Shown: piece after piece, positions 56,586 to 64,000 of the stretch
Layout: every line of letters begins with the position of its first letter
How positions within the stretch are numbered: position 1 is the first letter of the stretch
Source of the DNA: Enterobacter hormaechei subsp. xiangfangensis
Lineage (GTDB): Bacteria; Pseudomonadota; Gammaproteobacteria; Enterobacterales; Enterobacteriaceae
NCBI RefSeq assembly: GCF_001729785.1
Contig: NZ_CP017183.1
Location: 372,001 to 436,000 of the forward strand
Direction of reading: 5' to 3'
Length of the DNA stretch: 64,000 bases
Program-made: the position numbers and the translations under genes
The notes under the pieces: generated by a model
Told to the model about the DNA's origin: nothing
Seen by the model: the letters and a program-made list of their open reading frames with translations, nothing else
The model's database searches: none

Positions 56586-57528
56586 TGTAATTAAGGCGAG
56601 CCTGCCAAAGGCGATTTTTCTAATGGGGCCAACGGCCTCCGGCAAAACGGCGTTAGCCATTGAGTTACGTAAAGTTTTGCCAGTAGAGTTGATTAGCGTT
56701 GATTCAGCCCTCATCTACCGAGGGATGGACATCGGCACGGCGAAGCCCAACGCAGACGAACTGCGTGCGGCACCGCACCGTTTACTGGATATTCTCGACC
56801 CGGCACAGGCTTACTCCGCGGCAGATTTTTGCCGCGACGCCTTAGCCGAGATGGCCGAGATTACCGCCGCGGGACGCATACCGCTGTTAGTTGGCGGCAC
56901 GATGCTCTACTTTAAGGCGCTGCTGGAGGGGTTATCGCCTCTGCCATCGGCCGATCCGGAAGTGAGAGCGAAGATTGAGCGGCAGGCGGCAGAGCAGGGG
57001 TGGGACGTTTTGCACAGGCAACTGGAAGAGATTGACCCGGTTGCCGCAGCGCGGATCCACCCAAACGATCCGCAAAGGCTTTCCCGGGCACTGGAAGTTT
57101 TTTTCATTTCGGGTAAAACTTTAACGGAACTGACGCAAACGTCAGGAGACGCTCTGCCGTATCAGGTGCATCAGTTCGCCATCGCCCCGGCGAGCCGTGA
57201 ACTGCTCCATCAACGAATTGAGCAGCGTTTTCATCAGATGTTGGCTTCAGATTTTGAAGCAGAAGTGCGGGCGCTTTTTGCCCGTGGAGATTTGCATACG
57301 GACATGCCTTCCATTCGTTGTGTGGGGTACCGCCAGATGTGGTCGTATCTTGAAGGCGAGATTTCATACGATGAAATGGTTTATCGAGGTGTTTGCGCCA
57401 CGAGACAGTTAGCGAAGCGCCAGATCACCTGGTTACGCGGTTGGGAGGGGGTTCACTGGTTAGACAGTGAAAAACCACAACAGGCGTTAAACGAAGTGAT
57501 TGAGGTTATTGGTGATATCGCTGACTGA
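56578..57528 (+). CDS. miaA: tRNA dimethylallyltransferase MiaA
   Basis: Transfers the dimethylallyl group to A37 of tRNAs reading UNN codons, the first step of ms2i6A. It has 316 residues with P-loop [11 protein letters not shown] (about 17-27), the [16 protein letters not shown] segment and the tRNA-binding domain. In E. coli, internal promoters, one of them sigma-32-dependent, lie in and before miaA and drive hfq; I did not resolve them here. Confidence 0.97.
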   Translation: MTDVIKASLPKAIFLMGPTASGKTALAIELRKVLPVELISVDSALIYRGMDIGTAKPNADELRAAPHRLLDILDPAQAYSAADFCRDALAEMAEITAAGRIPLLVGGTMLYFKALLEGLSPLPSADPEVRAKIERQAAEQGWDVLHRQLEEIDPVAAARIHPNDPQRLSRALEVFFISGKTLTELTQTSGDALPYQVHQFAIAPASRELLHQRIEQRFHQMLASDFEAEVRALFARGDLHTDMPSIRCVGYRQMWSYLEGEISYDEMVYRGVCATRQLAKRQITWLRGWEGVHWLDSEKPQQALNEVIEVIGDIAD

Positions 57529-57601
57529 ATGTGTACAATTAAGCCGTATCGTGCGCAATTTTTCAGAATCGCAAGGTTCTAAGTACAAAACAAGCATATA
57601 A

Positions 57602-57925
<324 letters not shown>

Positions 57926-57946
57926 GGTTTTGGGCTGTTTTCCACA

Positions 57947-57974
57947 CGGGGAGCCAGGGATCCTGCGTTCCCCG
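57947..57974 (+). terminator. Nested hairpin between hfq and hflX
   Basis: CGGGGA / TCCCCG encloses CAGG-GAT-CCTG, followed five bases later by five T. It is probably a partial terminator that lowers hflX expression relative to hfq rather than a full stop. Confidence 0.6.
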
Positions 57975-57999
57975 CTGATCTTTTTAGAGAGGTTTACGC

Positions 58000-59280
58000 T
58001 TGTTTGACCGTTATGACGCCGGTGAGCAGGCGGTGCTGGTACACATCTATTTTTCGCAAGACAAAGATATGGAAGACCTCCAGGAGTTTGAATCTCTGGT
58101 CTCTTCCGCCGGTGTCGAAGCAATGCAGGTGATTACCGGTAGCCGTAAAGCGCCGCACCCGAAGTATTTTGTAGGTGAAGGTAAAGCAGTAGAAATTGCG
58201 GATGCCGTAAAAGCAACCGGCGCATCTGTTGTGCTGTTTGATCATGCGCTGTCTCCGGCTCAGGAACGTAACCTGGAAGCTCTCTGCGAATGCCGTGTTA
58301 TCGATCGCACGGGGTTGATCTTAGATATTTTTGCTCAGCGTGCGCGTACCCACGAGGGTAAGTTGCAGGTTGAGCTGGCGCAGTTGCGCCATCTGGCGAC
58401 GCGTCTGGTGCGTGGCTGGACACACCTTGAAAGACAAAAAGGCGGGATTGGTTTGCGCGGCCCGGGTGAAACCCAGCTCGAAACCGACCGCCGTTTGCTG
58501 CGTGGGCGTATAACCCAGATCCTTTCACGTCTGGAACGTGTAGAGAAACAGCGCGAACAGGGGCGTCGGGCGCGAACGAAAGCTGACATCCCAACGGTGT
58601 CGCTGGTGGGCTATACCAACGCCGGTAAATCCACCCTGTTTAACCAGATAACCGAGGCCCAGGTGTATGCCGCAGACCAGCTGTTTGCGACCCTGGACCC
58701 AACCCTGCGCCGTATTGACGTCGCAGACGTGGGTGAAACTGTGCTGGCGGATACCGTAGGGTTTATTCGCCATCTGCCGCACGATCTGGTCGCGGCGTTT
58801 AAAGCGACCTTGCAGGAGACGCGTCAGGCGACCCTGCTACTGCATGTGATTGATGCGGCTGACGTACGCGTGCAGGAGAACATCGACGCGGTGAACGTGG
58901 TGCTCGAAGAGATCGACGCCCACGAAATTCCCACCCTGTTGGTGATGAACAAGATCGATATGCTGGACGATTTTGAACCGCGTATTGACCGAGACGAAGA
59001 GAACAAACCGATTCGGGTCTGGCTGTCTGCTCAGGCCGGGATTGGTGTGCCACTGCTTTTCCAGGCTTTGACAGAACGTCTTTCCGGTGAGGTAGCTCAG
59101 CACACGCTGCGACTGCCGCCACAGGAAGGCAGGCTGCGCAGCCGGTTTTATCAGCTTCAGGCGATAGAAAAAGAGTGGATGGAGGATGACGGCAGCGTGG
59201 GGATGCAGGTGCGTATGCCGATCGTTGACTGGCGTCGCCTCTGTAAACAAGAACCTGCGCTGGCGGACTATATCGTCTGA
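58000..59280 (+). CDS. hflX: Ribosome rescue GTPase HflX
   Basis: A 426-residue GTPase that splits stalled 70S ribosomes, notably after heat or antibiotic stress. It has an N-terminal HflX domain with the glycine-rich [18 protein letters not shown] loop, then a G domain with GYTNAGKS at residues 204-211, [11 protein letters not shown] and NKID. The start is TTG at 58000 behind GAGAGG with seven-base spacing. It belongs to the hfq-hflX-hflK-hflC series. Confidence 0.96.
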   Translation: MFDRYDAGEQAVLVHIYFSQDKDMEDLQEFESLVSSAGVEAMQVITGSRKAPHPKYFVGEGKAVEIADAVKATGASVVLFDHALSPAQERNLEALCECRVIDRTGLILDIFAQRARTHEGKLQVELAQLRHLATRLVRGWTHLERQKGGIGLRGPGETQLETDRRLLRGRITQILSRLERVEKQREQGRRARTKADIPTVSLVGYTNAGKSTLFNQITEAQVYAADQLFATLDPTLRRIDVADVGETVLADTVGFIRHLPHDLVAAFKATLQETRQATLLLHVIDAADVRVQENIDAVNVVLEEIDAHEIPTLLVMNKIDMLDDFEPRIDRDEENKPIRVWLSAQAGIGVPLLFQALTERLSGEVAQHTLRLPPQEGRLRSRFYQLQAIEKEWMEDDGSVGMQVRMPIVDWRRLCKQEPALADYIV

Positions 59281-59336
59281 TCAGAAAGGGGAAGCCTGAA
59301 AAATTCGCCCTTGCATAACAAATATGGAGCATATAC

Positions 59337-60596
59337 ATGGCGTGGAATCAGCCCGGTAATAACGGACAAGACCGCGACCCGTGGGGAAGCAGCAATAATC
59401 AAGGCGGCAACTCTGGGGGAAATGGCAACAAAGGTGGTCGCGAGCAGGGGCCGCCGGATCTGGATGATATCTTCCGCAAACTGAGCAAAAAGCTTGGTGG
59501 CCTTGGCGGAGGAAAAGGTTCTGGCTCGGGTGGCAATTCCACTCAGAGTCCGCGCCCGCCAATGGGTGGCCGCGTGGTGGGCATTGTCGCCGCTGCGGTA
59601 GTAATCATCTGGGCAGCCAGCGGGTTCTACACCATTAAAGAAGCAGAACGCGGCGTGGTCACCCGTTTCGGTAAGTTCAGCCATCTGGTTGAACCGGGCC
59701 TGAACTGGAAGCCGACCTTCATTGATGACGTGACCGCGGTTAACGTGGAGTCCGTCCGTGAACTGGCCGCCTCTGGCGTGATGTTGACCTCTGACGAGAA
59801 CGTGGTGCGCGTTGAGATGAACGTACAGTACCGCGTGACCGATCCGGAACGTTATCTGTTTAGCGTGACCAGCGCCGATGACAGCCTGCGTCAGGCGACC
59901 GACAGCGCCCTGCGTGGCGTGATCGGTAAATACACCATGGACCGTATCCTGACCGAAGGTCGTACCGTTATTCGTAGCGATACCCAGCGTGAGCTGGAAG
60001 AGACCATCCGTCCGTACAACATGGGTATCACCCTGCTGGACGTCAACTTCCAGGCTGCACGTCCGCCGGAAGAGGTGAAAGCCGCCTTTGACGATGCGAT
60101 TGCCGCGCGTGAAAACGAACAGCAGTACATCCGTGAAGCGGAAGCGTACACCAACGAAGTTCAGCCGCGTGCAAACGGTCAGGCGCAGCGTATTCTGGAA
60201 GAAGCGCGTGCGTATAAGACCCAGACCATCCTGGAAGCACAGGGTGAAGTGGCTCGCTTCGCGAAGATCCTGCCGGAATATAAAGCCGCGCCGGAAATTA
60301 CCCGTGAGCGTCTCTATATCGAGACCATGGAAAAAGTGCTGAGCCATACGCGTAAAGTGCTGGTTAACGACAACAAAGGCGGAAACCTGATGGTCCTGCC
60401 GCTGGATCAGATGCTGAAAGGCGGTTCTGCACCGGCAGCAAAAGACAACAGCGGTGCGAACAACCTGCTGCGTCTGCCACCGGCCTCGTCTGGCAGCGCC
60501 AGCGCGAACACAACGCCTTCTTCGAACGATGGTGACATTATGGACCAACGCCGTGCCAACGCGCAGCGTAACGACTACCAGCGTCAGGGGGAATAA
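59337..60596 (+). CDS. hflK: FtsH-regulating membrane protein HflK
   Basis: A 419-residue SPFH/prohibitin-family protein that, with HflC, forms a large membrane cage around the FtsH protease and alters its action on membrane proteins and phage lambda CII. It has a Gly-, Asn- and Asp-rich cytosolic N terminus (1-75), one membrane helix (about 80-100), the SPFH domain and a helical region rich in EARAYKTQTILEAQGEV, then a Ser/Asn-rich tail. It is separated from hflC by two bases. Confidence 0.96.
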   Translation: MAWNQPGNNGQDRDPWGSSNNQGGNSGGNGNKGGREQGPPDLDDIFRKLSKKLGGLGGGKGSGSGGNSTQSPRPPMGGRVVGIVAAAVVIIWAASGFYTIKEAERGVVTRFGKFSHLVEPGLNWKPTFIDDVTAVNVESVRELAASGVMLTSDENVVRVEMNVQYRVTDPERYLFSVTSADDSLRQATDSALRGVIGKYTMDRILTEGRTVIRSDTQRELEETIRPYNMGITLLDVNFQAARPPEEVKAAFDDAIAARENEQQYIREAEAYTNEVQPRANGQAQRILEEARAYKTQTILEAQGEVARFAKILPEYKAAPEITRERLYIETMEKVLSHTRKVLVNDNKGGNLMVLPLDQMLKGGSAPAAKDNSGANNLLRLPPASSGSASANTTPSSNDGDIMDQRRANAQRNDYQRQGE

Positions 60597-60598
60597 GG

Positions 60599-61603
60599 AT
60601 GCGTAAGTCAGTTATTGCGATCATCATCATTGTACTGGTCGTGCTCTACACCTCCATCTTTGTGGTGAAAGAGGGCGAGCGTGGGATCAAGTTCCAGTTC
60701 AGCAGCGTCGTGCGTGACGGCGACAAGCGTCCGGTGATTTATGAGCCGGGTCTGCACTTTAAGATCCCGTTCATTCAGTCAGTGAAAACGCTCGATGCGC
60801 GTATCCAGACCATGGATAACCAGGCCGATCGTTTCGTGACCAAAGAGAAGAAAGACCTGATCGTTGATTCCTATATCAAATGGCGCATCAGCGATTTCAG
60901 CCGCTACTTCCTGGCAACCGGGGGTGGCGACGTTTCTCAGGCAGAAGTGCTGCTGAAACGTAAGTTCTCTGACCGTCTGCGTTCTGAAATTGGTCGTCTG
61001 GATGTGAAAGACATTGTGACCGACTCCCGTGGTCGTCTGACGCTGGAAGTGCGTGATGCGCTGAACTCCGGCTCTGCGGGCACCGAGGATGAAGTTGAAA
61101 CCCCGGCGGCAGACGATGCGATTGCCAAAGCGGCTGAACGTGTTCAGGCTGAAACCAACGGTAAAGTGCCGGTGATCAACCCGAACAGTATGGCGGCGCT
61201 GGGCATCGAAGTGGTTGATGTGCGCATCAAGCAGATCAACCTGCCAGCGGAAGTGTCCGAGGCGATCTACAACCGTATGCGCGCCGAGCGTGAAGCGGTA
61301 GCCCGTCGTCACCGTTCACAGGGTCAGGAAGAAGCGGAAAAACTGCGCGCGGCAGCGGACTATGAAGTCACCAAGACGCTGGCGGAATCTGAGCGCCAGG
61401 GTCGTATCCTGCGCGGTGAAGGTGATGCGGAAGCCGCGAAACTGTTTGCTGATGCATTCAGCCAGGATCCGGACTTCTATGCCTTCATTCGTAGCCTGCG
61501 CGCTTACGAGAATAGCTTCAAGAGCAACCAGGATGTGATGGTGCTCAGCCCGGACAGCGATTTCTTCCGTTATATGAAGACGCCGACCAACGCAACGCGA
61601 TAA
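60599..61603 (+). CDS. hflC: FtsH-regulating membrane protein HflC
   Basis: The 334-residue partner of HflK, with an N-terminal membrane anchor (residues 4-22), the SPFH domain and a long helical segment (RAEREAVARRHRSQGQEEAEKLRAAADYEV). A GGGGGAATAAGG stretch at the end of hflK provides the Shine-Dalgarno. It ends before a strong terminator, so the hfl operon stops here. Confidence 0.96.
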   Translation: MRKSVIAIIIIVLVVLYTSIFVVKEGERGIKFQFSSVVRDGDKRPVIYEPGLHFKIPFIQSVKTLDARIQTMDNQADRFVTKEKKDLIVDSYIKWRISDFSRYFLATGGGDVSQAEVLLKRKFSDRLRSEIGRLDVKDIVTDSRGRLTLEVRDALNSGSAGTEDEVETPAADDAIAKAAERVQAETNGKVPVINPNSMAALGIEVVDVRIKQINLPAEVSEAIYNRMRAEREAVARRHRSQGQEEAEKLRAAADYEVTKTLAESERQGRILRGEGDAEAAKLFADAFSQDPDFYAFIRSLRAYENSFKSNQDVMVLSPDSDFFRYMKTPTNATR

Positions 61604-61625
61604 ACTCAGGCTCGTTTGAGTATTC

Positions 61626-61659
61626 AAACCACCGCTCTTCACGGAGCGGTGGTTTTCTT
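61626..61659 (+). terminator. hflC terminator
   Basis: Twelve-base perfect stem AAACCACCGCTC / GAGCGGTGGTTT with a six-base loop, followed by TCTTTT, 22 bases after hflC. Confidence 0.9.
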
Positions 61660-61674
61660 TTATAAGGATGAAAA

Positions 61675-61872
61675 ATGAATTCAACGATCTGGCTCGCGCT
61701 GGCCCTGGTTTTGGTGCTGGAAGGCCTCGGCCCGATGCTTTATCCGCGCGCATGGCGCCGGATGATCGCCACCATGAGCCAACTGCCGGATAATATTTTG
61801 CGTCGTTTTGGCGGTGGTCTTGTGGTTGCTGGTATCGTTATCTACTACATGTTGAGGAAAACGATTGGCTGA
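61675..61872 (+). CDS. yjeT: Small membrane protein YjeT (DUF2065)
   Basis: A 65-residue inner-membrane protein of DUF2065 with two hydrophobic helices (about 4-22 and 42-60) separated by a basic loop (PRAWRRMIATMSQLPDN). Its function is unknown. It has a good AAGGATG Shine-Dalgarno, lies after the hflC terminator and ends 104 bases before purA. A PurR-like operator covers its last codons. Confidence 0.9.
   Translation: MNSTIWLALALVLVLEGLGPMLYPRAWRRMIATMSQLPDNILRRFGGGLVVAGIVIYYMLRKTIG
61855..61870. promoter_or_regulatory. PurR-like operator 1 of purA, inside the yjeT end
   Basis: AGGAAAACGATTGGCT matches 10 of 12 defined positions of the PurR consensus (ANGCAANCGNTTNCNT). E. coli purA has a PurR site with nearly this sequence upstream. 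Confidence 0.7.
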
Positions 61873-61883
61873 TCAAAAACTAA

Positions 61884-63275
<1,392 letters not shown>

Positions 63276-63306
63276 TCTTCGTGACTGCTGGCCTGCGGGG
63301 AAACCC

Positions 63307-63336
63307 GTAGGCCGGATAAGCGCAGCGCCATCCGGC
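63307..63336. repeat. REP element between purA and nsrR
   Basis: GTAGGCCGGATAAGCGCAGCGCCATCCGGC is a textbook REP sequence 31 bases after the purA stop. Confidence 0.85.
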
Positions 63337-63467
63337 GACCGCTCCTGGATCTCCGCTTTTTCGCCCCGTCTGTCAAATAAATTAGCCGCTAACTATCTGG
63401 CTGGTTTATCATCATTAATGAATATCTCTGCGGTTTAACCGCGTTTTCCCTTTTTCCTGAGGTTGAT

Positions 63468-63893
63468 GTGCAGTTAACAAGTTTCACCGATTACGGCTTA
63501 CGCGCGCTGATTTACATGGCGTCGTTACCCGATGGGAAGATGACCAGCATCTCTGAAGTCACAGAGGTGTACGGTGTGTCCCGTAATCATATGGTCAAAA
63601 TAATCAATCAACTTAGTCGTGCCGGATACGTTGCTGCCGTCCGCGGGAAGAATGGAGGGATCCGTCTCGGTAAACCGGCACAGAGTATCCGTATTGGCGA
63701 TGTGGTACGTGAACTGGAGCCGCTCTCTCTGGTGAACTGTAGCAGCGCGTTCTGCCACATTACGCCCGCTTGCCGCCTGAAACAGGCGCTTTCAAAGGCC
63801 GTGCAAAGTTTTCTCAAGGAACTGGATAACTACACGCTGGCCGATTTGGTTGAAGAGAATCAACCGCTTTATAAATTATTGCTGGTGGAATGA
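63468..63893 (+). CDS. nsrR: Nitric oxide-sensing repressor NsrR
   Basis: A 141-residue Rrf2-family repressor whose iron-sulfur cluster is destroyed by nitric oxide, freeing hmp, ytfE and other detoxification genes. The winged helix-turn-helix is in the first 60 residues, and the cluster ligands Cys91, Cys96 and Cys102 are all present ([14 protein letters not shown]). It starts at GTG 63468 behind CTGAGG. It is 38 bases before rnr, and the two are co-transcribed in E. coli. Confidence 0.97.
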   Translation: MQLTSFTDYGLRALIYMASLPDGKMTSISEVTEVYGVSRNHMVKIINQLSRAGYVAAVRGKNGGIRLGKPAQSIRIGDVVRELEPLSLVNCSSAFCHITPACRLKQALSKAVQSFLKELDNYTLADLVEENQPLYKLLLVE

Positions 63894-63931
63894 AGAAAAT
63901 TTCCACCGGAGCTGACAACGGAGGAACCGAC

Positions 63932-64000
63932 ATGTCACAAGATCCTTTCCAGGAACGCGAAGCCGAAAAATACGCGAATCCTATCCCCAGCCGCGAGTTC
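63932..64000 (+). CDS. rnr: Ribonuclease R (3'-partial at the right edge)
   Basis: The first 23 codons (MSQDPFQEREAEKYANPIP...) of RNase R, the 3'-5' exonuclease that degrades structured RNA and helps release non-stop messages. The start is well supported by GGAGGA seven bases before the ATG. It follows nsrR, as in E. coli; the catalytic domains lie outside the window. Confidence 0.92.
   Translation, partial: MSQDPFQEREAEKYANPIPSREF

Overview
The window is chromosomal DNA of a member of the Enterobacter cloacae complex (Enterobacteriaceae). Three things support this. The gene order follows the 93-95 min region of Escherichia coli almost gene for gene (phnCDE to rnr). The AmpC/AmpR pair is of the inducible Enterobacter ACT/P99 type. 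The proteins are E. coli-like throughout but carry many Enterobacter-type differences. No phage, insertion sequence, integron or CRISPR array was seen, so this is core genome with small local insertions.

Layout. 1-3207: phosphonate uptake (phnC, phnD, phnE running off the left edge) with yjdN and yjdM, all on the minus strand. 3799-7028: crfC and yjcZ, translationally coupled. 7064-11191: kdgT with a candidate KdgR operator, proP with a perfect CRP box and a sigma-S-type promoter, and a NicO-family nickel/cobalt exporter. 11355-16667: a complete rRNA operon (16S, 23S, 5S) whose 16S-23S spacer holds no tRNA and whose 23S-5S spacer carries an extra folded segment. 16722-20703: yjdF, tRNA-Phe, a LysE-family remnant, yjdC, dsbD and cutA. 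20817-27901: dcuA-aspA, fxsA, yjeH and the groES-groEL operon behind a sigma-32 promoter. 27967-30246: an yjiH-yjiG-iadA operon that sits elsewhere in E. coli K-12.

30480-43323: yjeI, the EF-P system (epmB and efp, with epmA 9 kb away), the entericidin locus ecnA-ecnB with an adjacent LuxR-type regulator, a guanidine-II riboswitch before sugE (gdx), blc, divergent ampC/ampR, the frdABCD operon behind an FNR site, epmA and yjeM. 43360-48821: rsgA, psd and mscM on the minus strand. 48929-50258: orn, three tandem tRNA-Gly genes, and a 270-base gap with three consensus DnaA boxes at the position of the E. coli datA locus. 50259-61872: divergent queG and nnr, then the long plus-strand run nnr-tsaE-amiB-mutL-miaA-hfq-hflX-hflK-hflC-yjeT. 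61977-64000: purA with two PurR-like operators, nsrR, and the first 23 codons of rnr.

Several gene groups work together: anaerobic C4-dicarboxylate metabolism (dcuA, aspA, frdABCD), EF-P beta-lysylation (epmA, epmB, efp), inducible cephalosporin resistance (ampR/ampC), guanidinium export (riboswitch and sugE), and translation and RNA quality control (hfq, miaA, tsaE, hflX, orn, rnr). Start sites were set by Shine-Dalgarno position and by agreement with the E. coli orthologue lengths as remembered; many starts are GTG or TTG. Functional assignments rest on family recognition from the translated sequence; no database search was run.
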